A stretch of DNA of 64,000 bases, from the NCBI RefSeq assembly GCF_900104845.1, contig NZ_FNSR01000001.1, positions 3,348,001 to 3,412,000 of the forward strand, read 5' to 3'. This stretch comes from Paraburkholderia caballeronis. GTDB lineage: Bacteria > Pseudomonadota > Gammaproteobacteria > Burkholderiales > Burkholderiaceae. Positions 44,524 to 54,080 of this stretch are shown in pieces (position 1 is the first letter of the stretch; every line of letters begins with the position of its first letter). The position numbers and the translations under genes were made by a program. The notes beneath the pieces are model-generated. The model was not told the DNA's origin, did not search any database, and saw only the letters and a program-made list of their open reading frames with translations.

Positions 44524-46017
44524 ATGAACGCACTGGCTGAACTGTCGCCGGAAGTGCTCGCGCAGCGTCAGCGCGAAGTCGTGCAGGCGCTGATGGCGGT
44601 GCTGCCCGCGCACTGCCTGCTGCATCGCGAGGAAGACACGGTCGCGTACGAATGCGACGGGCTTGCCGCGTACCGGCGCCTGCCGCTCGCGGTCGCGCTG
44701 CCCGAAACCGAGTCGCAGGTGCAGCGGATCGTGCAGATCTGCCGCCGCCTCGACGTGCCGATCGTGCCGCGCGGCGCGGGCACCGGCCTCTCCGGCGGCG
44801 CGATGCCGATCCGTCACGGCATCGTGCTGTCGCTCGCGCGCTTCAAGCGGATCGTCGACGTCGATCCCTATGCGCGCACGGCCACCGTGCAGCCCGGCGT
44901 GCGCAATCTCGCGGTGTCCGAGGCCGCCGCGCCGTATGGGCTCTACTACGCGCCCGACCCGTCGTCGCAGATCGCCTGCACGATCGGCGGCAACGTGTCC
45001 GAGAACTCGGGCGGCGTGCACTGCCTGAAATACGGCCTCACCGTGCACAACGTGCTGCGCGTGCGCGCGGTGACGATGGACGGCGAGATCGTCGAGTTCG
45101 GCTCGCTCGCGCCCGATGCGCCGGGCCTCGATCTGCTCGCGGTGATGATCGGCAGCGAAGGCATGTTCGCGATCGTCACCGAAGTCACCGTGAAGCTGAT
45201 TCCGAAGCCGCAGACCGCGCAGGTGGTGATGGCGAGTTTCGACGACGTCGTGAAAGGCGGCGACGCGGTCGCCGGCATCATCGCGGCCGGCATCATTCCA
45301 GCCGGCCTCGAAATGATGGACAAACCGGCGACGCGCGCGGTCGAGGAATTCGTGAACGCCGGCTACGACCTCGACGCGGCGGCGATCCTGCTGAGCGAAT
45401 CGGACGGCACGCCGGAAGAAGTCGCCGAGGAAATCGCGCGAACGACCGCGGTGCTGCGCGAGCACGGCGCGACGCGCATCCAGGTCTCGCGCTCCGAGCA
45501 GGAACGGCTGCGCTTCTGGTCGGGCCGCAAGAACGCGTTCCCGGCCGCGGGCCGCATCTCGCCCGACTACTACTGCATGGACGGCACCGTGCCGCGCCGC
45601 GCGATCGGCCCGCTGCTCGCGCGCATCCACGAGATGGAAGCGCAATATCGATTGCGTTGCATCAACGTGTTCCATGCGGGCGACGGCAACATGCATCCGC
45701 TGATCCTGTTCAACGGCAACGACCTCGACGAATGGCACCGCGCGGAAGCGTTCGGCTCGGACATCCTCGAAACGTGCGTCGAGCTGGGCGGAACGGTAAC
45801 GGGCGAACACGGCGTCGGCATCGAGAAGATCAACTCGATGTGCGTGCAGTTCTCGCCGCAGGAGCGCGATGCGTTCCATGCGGTGAAACATGCGTTCGAT
45901 CCGGCCGGCCTGCTCAACCCCGACAAGGGCATTCCGACTCGCGCGCGCTGCGCCGAGTACGGACGCATGCACGTGCGCGGCAACCTGCTGCCACATCCGG
46001 AGCTGCCGCGCTTCTAG
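44524..46017 (+). CDS. glcD: Glycolate oxidase, FAD-linked subunit GlcD
   Basis: GlcD is the FAD-binding catalytic subunit of the membrane-associated glycolate dehydrogenase (GlcDEF), which feeds electrons to the respiratory chain. The 497-residue protein has VPIVPRGAGTGLSGGAMPIRHG, SEAAAPYGLYYAPDPSSQIACTIGGNVSENSGGVHCLKYGLTV and LLAVMIGSEGMFAIVTEVTVKLI. The C-terminal INVFHAGDGNMHPLILF and GEHGVGIEKINSM blocks follow. GGAGGAGAC directly precedes the ATG giving MNALAELSPEVL. It follows the dld-like gene and precedes glcE by about 160 bases. No glcC regulator is adjacent. Confidence 0.96.
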   Translation: MNALAELSPEVLAQRQREVVQALMAVLPAHCLLHREEDTVAYECDGLAAYRRLPLAVALPETESQVQRIVQICRRLDVPIVPRGAGTGLSGGAMPIRHGIVLSLARFKRIVDVDPYARTATVQPGVRNLAVSEAAAPYGLYYAPDPSSQIACTIGGNVSENSGGVHCLKYGLTVHNVLRVRAVTMDGEIVEFGSLAPDAPGLDLLAVMIGSEGMFAIVTEVTVKLIPKPQTAQVVMASFDDVVKGGDAVAGIIAAGIIPAGLEMMDKPATRAVEEFVNAGYDLDAAAILLSESDGTPEEVAEEIARTTAVLREHGATRIQVSRSEQERLRFWSGRKNAFPAAGRISPDYYCMDGTVPRRAIGPLLARIHEMEAQYRLRCINVFHAGDGNMHPLILFNGNDLDEWHRAEAFGSDILETCVELGGTVTGEHGVGIEKINSMCVQFSPQERDAFHAVKHAFDPAGLLNPDKGIPTRARCAEYGRMHVRGNLLPHPELPRF

Positions 46018-46179
46018 GTTCGCGCCGCCGGAGCCGGATGCGCTACGCGGACGGACGGCATACGTCGCATCGGGCAGCGGGCCACACGCCCGCTCCCCTT
46101 GCGCATATACGGGTCGGCTCCGGGTTGCGGCACGCCGCCGCGCCATTACAATCGAACGAACGACAACGAAAATCACGCC

Positions 46180-47268
46180 ATGGAAGAGGACGACATCGTC
46201 GCCGTCTGGTCCGAGCGCATTCGTACGGCAAGCGCCGACGGCCGCCCGCTGCGCATACGCGGCGGCGGCACGAAGGACTGGTACGGTCAGGGGCTCGAAG
46301 GCGAGATACTCGATACGCGCGCGCATCGCGGCATCATTGCGTACGATCCCGCGGAACTCGTGATCACCGCGCGCGCCGGCACGCCGCTCGCGGCGCTCGA
46401 AGCGACGCTGGCGGAGCACGAGCAGATGCTCGCATTCGAGCCGCCGCACTTCGGCGCGCAGGCGACGCTCGGCGGCTGCATCGCGGCCGGCATCGCGGGA
46501 CCGCGCCGCGTGTCGGCCGGCGCGCCGCGCGACTTCGTGCTCGGCGCGGTGCTGATGAACGGCCACGGCGACGTGCTGCACTTCGGCGGCCAGGTCGTGA
46601 AGAACGTCGCGGGTTATGACGTATCGCGGCTGCTGGCCGGCTCGCTCGGCACGCTCGGGCTGATCCTCGAACTGTCGGTGAAGGTGCTGCCGACGCCGAA
46701 GGCCGAAACGACGCTGAAGTTCGACATGAACGGCACCGATGCGGTCCGCAAGCTCAACGAATGGGGCGGGCGTCCATTGCCGATGACCGCGAGCGCGTGG
46801 CGCAACGGCACGCTCGCGGTGCGGCTCGCGGGCGCGGAAGCGGCGGTGAAAACCGCGCGCGCTTCGCTCGGCGGCGAGGTCGTCGATGCGGTCGAGGCGG
46901 AGCGGTTCTGGGCCGGTCTGCGCGAGCAGACGGACCCGTTCTTCACCGCGATCGCGCCGAACGCGGCGCTGTGGCGCCTCGCGCTGCCGTCGATCACCGA
47001 GCCGCTGCAACTGCCCGGCGCGCAACTGATGGAATGGGGCGGCGCGCAGCGCTGGTGGATCACCGACACCGATGCGCAGACCGTGCGCATCAGCGCGAAG
47101 CAGGCCGGCGGCCACGCGACGATGTTCCGCACCGGCCACGATTACGACCGCAGCGCGGGCGTGTTCACGCCGCTGCCCGCGCCGCTGATGAAGATACACC
47201 GCGGCCTGAAAGCCGCGTTCGACCCAGCCCGCATCTTCAATCGCGGCCGTCTGTACCCCGACTTCTGA
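46180..47268 (+). CDS. glcE: Glycolate oxidase subunit GlcE
   Basis: GlcE is the second FAD-binding-fold subunit of glycolate dehydrogenase. The 362-residue protein begins with the short family N-terminus and LRIRGGGTKDWYG. VITARAGTPLAALEATLAEHEQMLAFEPPHFG follows, then LGGCIAAGIAGPRRVSAGAPRDFVLGAVLMNG and GQVVKNVAGYDVSRLLAGSLGTLGLILE. The C-terminal HRGLKAAFDPARIFNRGRLY is typical. I chose the ATG giving MEEDDIVAVWSER; an in-frame upstream ATG adds 27 residues without similarity to the family. It ends ten bases before glcF. Confidence 0.95.
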   Translation: MEEDDIVAVWSERIRTASADGRPLRIRGGGTKDWYGQGLEGEILDTRAHRGIIAYDPAELVITARAGTPLAALEATLAEHEQMLAFEPPHFGAQATLGGCIAAGIAGPRRVSAGAPRDFVLGAVLMNGHGDVLHFGGQVVKNVAGYDVSRLLAGSLGTLGLILELSVKVLPTPKAETTLKFDMNGTDAVRKLNEWGGRPLPMTASAWRNGTLAVRLAGAEAAVKTARASLGGEVVDAVEAERFWAGLREQTDPFFTAIAPNAALWRLALPSITEPLQLPGAQLMEWGGAQRWWITDTDAQTVRISAKQAGGHATMFRTGHDYDRSAGVFTPLPAPLMKIHRGLKAAFDPARIFNRGRLYPDF

Positions 47269-47277
47269 GTCCGCGCG

Positions 47278-48507
47278 ATGCAAACCAACCTCGCGGAATT
47301 CATCCGCAATACGCCCGACGGCGACGAAGCCGACGCGATCCTGCGCAAGTGCGTGCACTGCGGCTTCTGCACCGCCACCTGCCCGACCTATCAACTGCTC
47401 GGCGACGAGCTGGACGGGCCGCGCGGCCGCATCTACCTGATGAAGCAGATGGTCGAGGGCGCGCCGGTGACGCGCAGCACGCTCACGCATCTGGACCGCT
47501 GCCTCACGTGCCGCAGTTGCGAGACGACCTGCCCTTCCGGCGTGCAGTACGGACGGCTGATCGAAGTCGGCCGCAAACACGCGGAGCAGAGGGTCGCGCG
47601 CCCGGTGCGCCAGCGGCTGATGCGCCGGCTGCTCGCCGGCTTCCTGCCGCGCAGCGGACTCTTCTCGCCGGCGATGCGGATCGGCCAGCAGGTGCGTCCG
47701 CTGCTGCCGAAGCGGCTGCGCGACAAGGTGCCGGTGCGCCAGCGTCCGCTCGCGTGGCCGACGGCGAAGCACCCGCGCAAGATGCTGATGCTCGCCGGCT
47801 GCGTGCAGCCTTCGATGATGCCGAACATCAACATCGCGACCGCGCGCGTGCTCGATGCGCTCGGCATCGAGACGGTCATCGCGCCGCAAGCCGGCTGCTG
47901 CGGCGCGATCCGGCTGCATCTCGGCTATACGGACGACGCGCTCGACGACGTGCGCCGCAACGTCGACGCGTGGTGGCCGTATGTCGAACAGGGTGTCGAG
48001 GCGATCGTGATGAACGCGTCCGGCTGCGGCGCGACAGTGAAGGAATATGCGCACCTGCTGCGCGACGATCCGGCCTATGCGGACAAGGCGCGACGCATCG
48101 TCGAGCTGACGCGCGACCTGTCCGAGATCCTGCCGGCGTTCGAGGAGCAACTCGTCGCGGCGGCGCGGCGGCGCGGCATTCATACGGTCGCGTGGCATCC
48201 GCCGTGCACGCTGCAGCACGGCCAGCAGTTGCGCGGCGGCGTCGAGTCGGTGCTCGCCGCGCTCGGGCTCGACGTGCGCCTGCCGGTGGACAGCCATCTG
48301 TGCTGCGGCTCCGCGGGCACCTATTCGCTGACGCAGCCGAAGCTGTCGTACCGGCTGCGCAACCAGAAGCTCGAACGCCTCCACGCGCTCGAACCGCAAC
48401 TGATCGTGTCCGCGAACGTCGGCTGCATCGCGCACCTGCAAAGCGGCACGTCGATTCCGGTCACGCACTGGATAGAGCTGGTCGAGCATATGCTGGCGGC
48501 GAACTGA
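47278..48507 (+). CDS. glcF: Glycolate oxidase iron-sulfur subunit GlcF
   Basis: GlcF carries electrons from the GlcD/GlcE flavins through two [4Fe-4S] clusters. The 409-residue protein has Cys25, 28, 31 and 35 in CVHCGFCTATCPTYQ and Cys75, 78, 81 and 85 in CLTCRSCETTCPSGVQYG. Two CCG domains follow: LAGCVQPSMMPNINIATARVL with APQAGCCGAIRLH, and WHPPCTLQHGQQL with DSHLCCGSAGTYSLTQP. It starts ten bases after the glcE stop codon, so glcEF are a tight pair. The gap to yggS is short and carries a promoter-like TATAAT. Confidence 0.96.
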   Translation: MQTNLAEFIRNTPDGDEADAILRKCVHCGFCTATCPTYQLLGDELDGPRGRIYLMKQMVEGAPVTRSTLTHLDRCLTCRSCETTCPSGVQYGRLIEVGRKHAEQRVARPVRQRLMRRLLAGFLPRSGLFSPAMRIGQQVRPLLPKRLRDKVPVRQRPLAWPTAKHPRKMLMLAGCVQPSMMPNINIATARVLDALGIETVIAPQAGCCGAIRLHLGYTDDALDDVRRNVDAWWPYVEQGVEAIVMNASGCGATVKEYAHLLRDDPAYADKARRIVELTRDLSEILPAFEEQLVAAARRRGIHTVAWHPPCTLQHGQQLRGGVESVLAALGLDVRLPVDSHLCCGSAGTYSLTQPKLSYRLRNQKLERLHALEPQLIVSANVGCIAHLQSGTSIPVTHWIELVEHMLAAN

Positions 48508-48589
48508 ACGATTGCCGCACAGCGTAGCGAACGCGCGCCGCCGCCGACACCTGGCCGTTCGGGCTATGTTTCGCGCGCGGCGCAGTCCG

Positions 48590-48595
48590 TATAAT
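48590..48595 (+). promoter_or_regulatory. TATAAT -10 element upstream of yggS-proC
   Basis: A perfect -10 hexamer TATAAT lies 56 bases before the yggS start codon. I see no good -35 match at 16-18 bases (best candidate TGTTTC), so the promoter is plausible but unproven. Confidence 0.45.
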
Positions 48596-48651
48596 GGGCC
48601 TCGTTCGTTTCTGCCGGCCGCCGCGCGTTCGCGAGCGGCCATCCGCGCTCC

Positions 48652-49350
48652 ATGACCGACATCGCCCGCCATCTCGAAGCCGTCCAGCAACGCATCGCCG
48701 CCGCCGCCCGCAGCGCCGGGCGCGATCCGCGCACGGTCGAACTGCTGGCCGTCTCGAAGACGTTTCCCGCCGACGACGTGCGCGCCGCGCATGCAGCCGG
48801 CCAGCGCGCGTTCGGTGAAAACTACGTGCAGGAATCGATCGCGAAGATCGAGACCCTCGCGGATCTGCGCGCGGATCTCGAATGGCATTTCATCGGCCCG
48901 CTGCAATCGAACAAGACGCGGCCGGTCGCCGAGCATTTCGACTGGGTGCATTCGGTGGACCGGTTGAAGATCGCGCAGCGCCTGTCCGGGCAGCGGCCCG
49001 CGCATCTGCCGCCGCTGAACGTGTGCCTTCAGGTGAACGTGAGCGGCGAGGCGTCGAAGAGCGGCGTCGCGCCCGGCGAAGTCGCCGAGGTCGCGCATGC
49101 GATCGCCGCGCTGCCGCGCGTCGTGCTGCGCGGGCTGATGTCGATCCCCGAACCCGAAAGCGATCTGGCCGCGCAGCGCGCGCCGCATCGCCGGCTGCGC
49201 GAACTGTTCGACACCCTGCGCGCGGACGGCCTCGCGCTCGACACGCTGTCGATGGGCATGTCGGCGGACCTCGAAGCAGCCGTGCTCGAAGGCGCGACGA
49301 TCGTGCGGATCGGCACCGCGATCTTCGGCGCGCGCGACTACTCACACTGA
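48652..49350 (+). CDS. yggS: YggS-family pyridoxal phosphate homeostasis protein
   Basis: YggS/PLPBP binds pyridoxal 5'-phosphate and helps vitamin B6 and amino acid homeostasis; it is not a known catalyst. The 232-residue TIM-barrel protein has the PLP lysine Lys36 in ELLAVSKTFPADDVRAA. FGENYVQESIAKIE, WHFIGPLQSNKTRPVAEHFDWVHSVDR, VCLQVNVSGEASKSG and the phosphate-binding end LSMGMSADLEAAVLEGATIVRIGTAIFG also match the family. It is followed closely by proC, the usual yggS-proC arrangement of proteobacteria. Confidence 0.96.
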   Translation: MTDIARHLEAVQQRIAAAARSAGRDPRTVELLAVSKTFPADDVRAAHAAGQRAFGENYVQESIAKIETLADLRADLEWHFIGPLQSNKTRPVAEHFDWVHSVDRLKIAQRLSGQRPAHLPPLNVCLQVNVSGEASKSGVAPGEVAEVAHAIAALPRVVLRGLMSIPEPESDLAAQRAPHRRLRELFDTLRADGLALDTLSMGMSADLEAAVLEGATIVRIGTAIFGARDYSH

Positions 49351-49371
49351 CCGACTCACGTTTCCATCATC

Positions 49372-50187
49372 ATGAAAATTGCCTTCATCGGCGGCGGCAA
49401 CATGGCCGCCGCACTCATCGGCGGAATGATCCGCAAGGGCGTCGCGGCGAGCGACGTGTATGCGATCGATCCGAACGCGCACGCGCGCGCGCGCAACGCC
49501 GAACAGTTCGGCATCCGCACCGGCGAAGCAGCCGATGCGACGCTCGCGCAATACGACGCGGTCGTGCTCGCGGTGAAGCCGCAGATCGTAAAGAGCGTCG
49601 CCGAAGGGCTCGCACCGCATCTCGCCGCGCATCAACTGGTAATCAGCATCGTCGCCGGCATTCGCAGCGCCGACCTGTCGCGCTGGCTGAACGGCCATGC
49701 GCGGATCGTGCGCACGATGCCGAACACGCCCGCGCTGATCGGCATGGGCGCGGCCGGGCTCGTCGCGAGCGCCGGCGTCGACGAAGCGGGGCGGCAGCTT
49801 GCGTCGGACGTGCTCGGCGCGGTCGGGCAAGCGGTCTGGTTCGACGACGAAGCGAAGATCGATGCGGTGACCGCGATCTCGGGCAGCGGCCCGGCTTACG
49901 TGTTCTATTTCATCGAGGCGCTCGAAGAAGCGGCGCGCCGGCTCGGCATGGACGAGCAGCAGGGCCGCGCGCTCGCGATCGCGACGTTCACCGGCGCGGC
50001 GCAACTCGCGCTGCAGTCGAGCGAACCGCCGGCGGTGCTGCGCGAGCGCGTCACGTCGAAGGGCGGCACGACGGCGGCGGCGCTTGCATCGTTCGACGCG
50101 TCCGGCGTGAAGGAAGCGATCGTGCGCGGCGCGCTCGCGGCCGACGCGCGCGCGAAGGAAATGGGCGACGAGTTCGGCAGGCAGTGA
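49372..50187 (+). CDS. proC: Pyrroline-5-carboxylate reductase
   Basis: ProC reduces pyrroline-5-carboxylate to proline using NAD(P)H, the final step of proline synthesis. The 271-residue protein starts KIAFIGGGNMAAALIGGMIRKG (Rossmann motif). It has VVLAVKPQIVKSV, RIVRTMPNTPALIGMGAAGLV and the signature region DAVTAISGSGPAYVFYFIEALEEA. RERVTSKGGTTAAALASF lies toward the C-terminus. It follows yggS by about 20 bases and is likely co-transcribed with it. Confidence 0.97.
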   Translation: MKIAFIGGGNMAAALIGGMIRKGVAASDVYAIDPNAHARARNAEQFGIRTGEAADATLAQYDAVVLAVKPQIVKSVAEGLAPHLAAHQLVISIVAGIRSADLSRWLNGHARIVRTMPNTPALIGMGAAGLVASAGVDEAGRQLASDVLGAVGQAVWFDDEAKIDAVTAISGSGPAYVFYFIEALEEAARRLGMDEQQGRALAIATFTGAAQLALQSSEPPAVLRERVTSKGGTTAAALASFDASGVKEAIVRGALAADARAKEMGDEFGRQ

Positions 50188-50378
50188 CTGCGGCCGCGCG
50201 CGTGCGGCGGCCAGTGGCCGCAGTTGTCGATGCGCATATCGGATCGCGGTAGCTCGAAGTCGGCGGCTGGCATCCGGAATCCGGCGTTGCCGCCATTCAA
50301 GCCGCTCCGGTCACGGCCTTTCCCGAAGCAGGATGCGCGGGTTTCTGCGCCCCGCACGTCGCCACGCCTGAACGAAAA

Positions 50379-50409
50379 ACGGCCGCATCGGCAATGCCGA
50401 TGCGGCCGT
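50379..50409 (-). terminator. Intrinsic terminator between proC and ubiA
   Basis: ACGGCCGCATCGGC pairs with GCCGATGCGGCCGT over a 3-base AAT loop. On the minus strand the stem is followed by TTTTT, so it best terminates the ubiA transcript. On the plus strand it may also help end proC transcription. Confidence 0.8.
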
Positions 50410-50461
50410 CATCACATCGAGAGAACATCCGCGCAACGGTCCGCGTGCGCGTCGAAAAAAC

Positions 50462-51325
50462 TTACATCGCCGCCGCCGCGTAATGCGCGGCGATTCCCGC
50501 GAACAGCGCGCCGCCCAGCCAGTTGTTGTGACGGAATGCGGCGAAGCATGCCATCCGTTCGCGTCCGCGAATCAGCGTGTAGTGGTACACCGCGCACCCC
50601 GCCGCCGCCGCCCAGCCGAGCCAGTACAGCAGACCGAAGCCGAGCATCACGCCGACGCCGACGTAAATGCCGAGCGTCACCGCATAACACAGCATGATCG
50701 CGAGCACGTCGTAGCGGCCGAACGTCAGCGCGGACGTGCGGATGCCGATCTTGATGTCGTCGTCGCGATCGACCATCGCGTACTCGGTGTCGTACGCGAC
50801 CGACCAGAACACGTTCGCGATCAGCATCACCCAGCCGAGCGTCGGCACCTGGTCCTGAATCGCCGCGAACGCCATCGGAATGCCGAAGCCGAACGCGATG
50901 CCGAGATACGCCTGCGGAATCGCGAAAAAACGCTTCGTAAACGGATACGATCCGGCGACGAACAGCGCGACCACCGACAGTTGCTTCGTCAGCGCGTTGA
51001 GCGGCAGGATCAGCAGGAACGACACGAGCGCCAAGGCCGCCGCGATCGCGATCGCCTCCCATGCGCGGATGCGGCCCGACGTGATCGGCCGTTCCGCGGT
51101 GCGCTTGACGTGGCGGTCGAAGTCGCGGTCCGCGTAGTCGTTGATCGCGCAGCCGGCCGAGCGCATCAGGATCGTGCCGACAGTGAAGATCACCAGCAGC
51201 GACAGCGACGGACGGCCGTCCGATGCAATCCACAGCGCGTTGAGCGTCGGCCACAGCAGCAGCAGGCTGCCGATCGGCTTGTCCATGCGGACGAGCCGCA
51301 GATAGAGCGGGAGTCGGGCAAACAT
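50462..51325 (-). CDS. ubiA: 4-hydroxybenzoate octaprenyltransferase
   Basis: UbiA attaches the polyprenyl tail to 4-hydroxybenzoate, the membrane step that begins ubiquinone synthesis. The 287-residue integral membrane protein has about eight helices. Both aspartate motifs are present: [22 protein letters not shown] (NDxxDxxxD) and [21 protein letters not shown] (DxxxD). I chose the ATG giving [20 protein letters not shown] because family similarity begins there, although its Shine-Dalgarno is poor. In-frame ATGs upstream would add up to 34 residues of arginine-rich sequence. dps lies 218 bases upstream with a hairpin between. Confidence 0.95.
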   Translation of the reverse strand: MFARLPLYLRLVRMDKPIGSLLLLWPTLNALWIASDGRPSLSLLVIFTVGTILMRSAGCAINDYADRDFDRHVKRTAERPITSGRIRAWEAIAIAAALALVSFLLILPLNALTKQLSVVALFVAGSYPFTKRFFAIPQAYLGIAFGFGIPMAFAAIQDQVPTLGWVMLIANVFWSVAYDTEYAMVDRDDDIKIGIRTSALTFGRYDVLAIMLCYAVTLGIYVGVGVMLGFGLLYWLGWAAAAGCAVYHYTLIRGRERMACFAAFRHNNWLGGALFAGIAAHYAAAAM

Positions 51326-51432
51326 GATCGAACCGGCAAGAGATCGCGCAAACAGGATGGCGCTATTGTAGGCCACCGCGCGCGGCCCCTGCCGCGGGCC
51401 GGGCAACGCGCGGCGCATCGGCCGCAAAACGG

Positions 51433-51464
51433 AACGGCCCGCCGGAAAATCCCGGCGGGCCGTT
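51433..51464. terminator. Hairpin between dps and ubiA
   Basis: AACGGCCCGCCGG pairs with CCGGCGGGCCGTT over a 6-base loop (13 perfect base pairs). On the minus strand it follows the dps stop codon by about 80 bases and is trailed by a T-containing CCGTTTTGC. It is a likely terminator of dps. Confidence 0.7.
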
Positions 51465-51543
51465 CGTCTGATGCGACTTCAACCTGCGGCGATGCGCTTC
51501 ATTTCTCAAAGCGCCGCGCGGCAAAGCTGCATTCAGCCGCTTG

Positions 51544-52032
51544 TTACGCGAGCAGCGAGCGCAGCATCCACGCGGTCTTTTCGTGCGTCTGCATGCGTTG
51601 CGTCAGCAGGTCGGCGGTCGGCTCGTCGTTCGCCGCATCGACGGCCGGGAAGATCGCGCGCGCGGTGCGCACCACGGCTTCCTGCCCTTCGACCAGCTGG
51701 CGGATCATGTCTTCCGCGCTCGGCACGCCTTCCGCTTCCGGGATCGACGACAGCTTGCCGAATTCGCGATAGCTGCCCGGCGCGAATTCGCCGAGCGCGC
51801 GGATGCGTTCCGCGATCGCGTCGACGGCCGTCGCCAGTTCGGTGTACTGCGTCTCGAACATCAGATGCAGCGTGTTGAACATCGGGCCGGTGACGTTCCA
51901 GTGGAAGTTGTGGGTCTTCAGATACAGCGTGTACGTGTCCGCGAGCAGACGCGACAGGCCTTCCGAAATCTTCCGGCGATCCTTGTCGCTGATGCCGATG
52001 TTGACGTGCTGCACGGTTCCCTTCTTGGCCAT
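51544..52032 (-). CDS. dps: Dps-family DNA-protecting ferritin-like protein
   Basis: Dps is a dodecameric mini-ferritin that oxidises and stores iron and protects DNA during oxidative stress. The 162-residue protein has the family start [21 protein letters not shown] and the ferroxidase/helix block [48 protein letters not shown]. The C-terminal helix [14 protein letters not shown] is also typical. AAAGGAG precedes the ATG. It lies downstream of the catalase and oxyR genes, matching an OxyR-controlled peroxide response. Confidence 0.97.
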   Translation of the reverse strand: MAKKGTVQHVNIGISDKDRRKISEGLSRLLADTYTLYLKTHNFHWNVTGPMFNTLHLMFETQYTELATAVDAIAERIRALGEFAPGSYREFGKLSSIPEAEGVPSAEDMIRQLVEGQEAVVRTARAIFPAVDAANDEPTADLLTQRMQTHEKTAWMLRSLLA

Positions 52033-52200
52033 GACGACTCCTTTGATCGTTGAGACGAACCCGGTCGGCACCGCGAGCGCACCGCGCGACGCGGCGGGCG
52101 CCCGCGCCCGAATGGGCGTCAGTGTAGCGTAATAAAGGCCGCGAAACACCGCATCCGGCCCCGTCTTGCGGCGGCGCGGGCGCCTGTGTCGCGCGGTGCG

Positions 52201-52383
52201 TCAGCCGCCGAGCGCGCGCTGCAGGCCGTGAACGGCGATCACCGCCAACCCGCTGCCGGCGATCGCGAACCCGACCGCGCGGCGCAGGACGCCGCCCATG
52301 CGCGCGAGCGGCGCGCCGGAGGCCGCCGCAGTGTTGCCTGCGAGACCGGCGGCCTGCAGGGTCATCGTCATCATCTGGATCAT
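52201..52383 (-). CDS. Small hydrophobic protein between katA and dps
   Basis: This 60-residue ORF (start MIQMMTMTLQAAGLAGNTAA) has a good ribosome site (AAGGAG, eight bases upstream). It carries one predicted membrane segment in the C-terminal half, AVGFAIAGSGLAVIAVHGL. I do not recognise a family. It lies on the same strand as katA and dps, in the gap between them, and is likely expressed with them. An ATG three codons later is possible. A role in peroxide stress is only suggested by the neighbours. Confidence 0.55.
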   Translation of the reverse strand: MIQMMTMTLQAAGLAGNTAAASGAPLARMGGVLRRAVGFAIAGSGLAVIAVHGLQRALGG

Positions 52384-52577
52384 GATCGTTCTCCTTGCCT
52401 GGTGGATGAAAACGGACGCGGCGCATTCGCGCCGCCCCCGACGTTATCGACCTTCGCGCGTCGCGACCCGTGGTCGCGGCCGGACTGCTTGCCGCAACTA
52501 CGCAGTTCCAGCCGCGCGCCGGTTAGCCGCACGACGCATGCCGCGTCATATCGTGTCGCGCGGCGTCGCGTCTCACG

Positions 52578-54023
52578 TCACTTCGCGGCGGCGAGCTTCG
52601 CGATCGCCGCGAGCACGCCTTGCGCATACGCCGGATCGGCGCGGCGGAAGTGCTCGACCTGGCGCTGCACGATGTCGTCCGGCACACCGGCGATCGCGCG
52701 CGCGATGTTCGCGAACAGGCGCTCGCGCTGGCCCGCGTCGAACAACCGGAACAGCGCGCCCGGCTGGCTGTAGTAGTCGTCGTCCTCGCGATGGTCGTAG
52801 TGCGCGACGGCGCCGGCGGCGAGCGGCGGCTCGGCCGCGTTCGGGTCCTCGCGGAAGTCGCCGAAGCGGTTCGGCTCGTAGTTCGCCGCCGGACCGAGGT
52901 TGCCGTCGGTGCGCATCGCGCCGTCGCGGTGATACGAGTGGAACGGGCAGCGCGGCGCATTCACCGGAATCTGGTGATGGTTCACGCCGAGCCGGTAGCG
53001 CTGCGTGTCGCCATACGAGAACAGACGGCCCTGCAACAGGCGGTCCGGCGAAAAGCCGATGCCCGGCACCACGTTGGCCGGCGTGAACGCGGCCTGCTCG
53101 ACGTCCGCGAAGTAGTTCTGCGGGTTGCGGTTCAGCTCGATCACGCCGACGTCGATCAGCGGGTAATCCTTGTGCGGCCACACCTTCGTGATGTCGAACG
53201 GGTTGTACGGCACCTTCGCCGCGTCCGCCTCGGGCATCACCTGGATGCGGAACGCCCAGCGCGGAAAATTGCCGTCCGCGATCGACGCGAACAGGTCGCG
53301 CTGCGCGGTCTCGCGGTCGCTCGCGACGGCCTGCGCGGCTTCTTCGTCGGTGAAGTTCTCGATGCCGTTCAGCGACTTGAAGTGGAACTTCACCCAGAAG
53401 CGCTCGTTGTTCGCGTTGACGAACGAGTACGTGTGCGAGCCGAAGCCGTGCATCTGCCGGTAGTTCTTCGGAATGCCGCGATCGCTCATCAGGATCGTGA
53501 CCTGATGCAGCGACTCCGGCTGACGCGACCAGAAGTCCCACGCGGCGACGTTGTTGCGCAGGTTCGTCTGCGGGTCGCGCTTTTGCGTGTGGATGAAGTC
53601 CGGGAACTTCAGCGGATCGCGGATGAAGAACACCGGCGTGTTGTTGCCGACCACGTCCCAGTTGCCTTCATCCGTGTAGAACTTGATCGAGAAGCCGCGC
53701 ACGTCGCGCTCGGCGTCGGCCGCGCCGCGCTCGCCGGCGACGGTCGAAAAGCGCATGAAGAGCGGCGTGTCCTTGCCGACTTCCGCGAACACCTTCGCTT
53801 TCGTGTATTGCGTGATGTCGTGCGTGACCTTCAGCGTGCCGAACGCGCCGGAGCCTTTCGCGTGCACGCGGCGCTCGGGGATCACTTCGCGGTCGAAGTG
53901 CGCGAGCTTTTCGAGCAGCCACACGTCCTGCAGCATGACCGGGCCGCGCGGGCCGGCCGTGATCGAGTTCTGGTTGTCGGCGACCGGCGCGCCGGCTGCG
54001 GAAGTGAGAGTGCGTTCGGACAT
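52578..54023 (-). CDS. katA: Monofunctional heme catalase (small-subunit type)
   Basis: This 481-residue catalase breaks down hydrogen peroxide to water and oxygen. Active-site residues are all visible: His54 in [13 protein letters not shown], the Asn in [16 protein letters not shown] and the heme-ligand Tyr337 in [13 protein letters not shown]. The length and lack of a C-terminal flavodoxin-like domain place it with the small-subunit (clade 3-like) catalases rather than KatE. AAGGAG precedes the ATG. The gene lies between oxyR and dps; many Burkholderia carry katG here instead. A 39-codon ORF with an excellent ribosome site lies just upstream. Confidence 0.97.
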   Translation of the reverse strand: MSERTLTSAAGAPVADNQNSITAGPRGPVMLQDVWLLEKLAHFDREVIPERRVHAKGSGAFGTLKVTHDITQYTKAKVFAEVGKDTPLFMRFSTVAGERGAADAERDVRGFSIKFYTDEGNWDVVGNNTPVFFIRDPLKFPDFIHTQKRDPQTNLRNNVAAWDFWSRQPESLHQVTILMSDRGIPKNYRQMHGFGSHTYSFVNANNERFWVKFHFKSLNGIENFTDEEAAQAVASDRETAQRDLFASIADGNFPRWAFRIQVMPEADAAKVPYNPFDITKVWPHKDYPLIDVGVIELNRNPQNYFADVEQAAFTPANVVPGIGFSPDRLLQGRLFSYGDTQRYRLGVNHHQIPVNAPRCPFHSYHRDGAMRTDGNLGPAANYEPNRFGDFREDPNAAEPPLAAGAVAHYDHREDDDYYSQPGALFRLFDAGQRERLFANIARAIAGVPDDIVQRQVEHFRRADPAYAQGVLAAIAKLAAAK

Positions 54024-54080
54024 CCTTGTGCTCCTTGGGAATCTACGGTGGGGTGGCTTCGCGACGAATGGGGCGGCAGC

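Noticed and set aside
48590..48595. TATAAT element as a full promoter for yggS-proC
   Set aside because: Kept only as a -10 element, because no acceptable -35 was found at 16-18 bases.
43012..49188. 2058-codon open frame on the minus strand
   Set aside because: It is antisense to the dld-like, glcD, glcE, glcF and yggS genes, all with recognisable active sites. The absence of stop codons is expected at this GC content.
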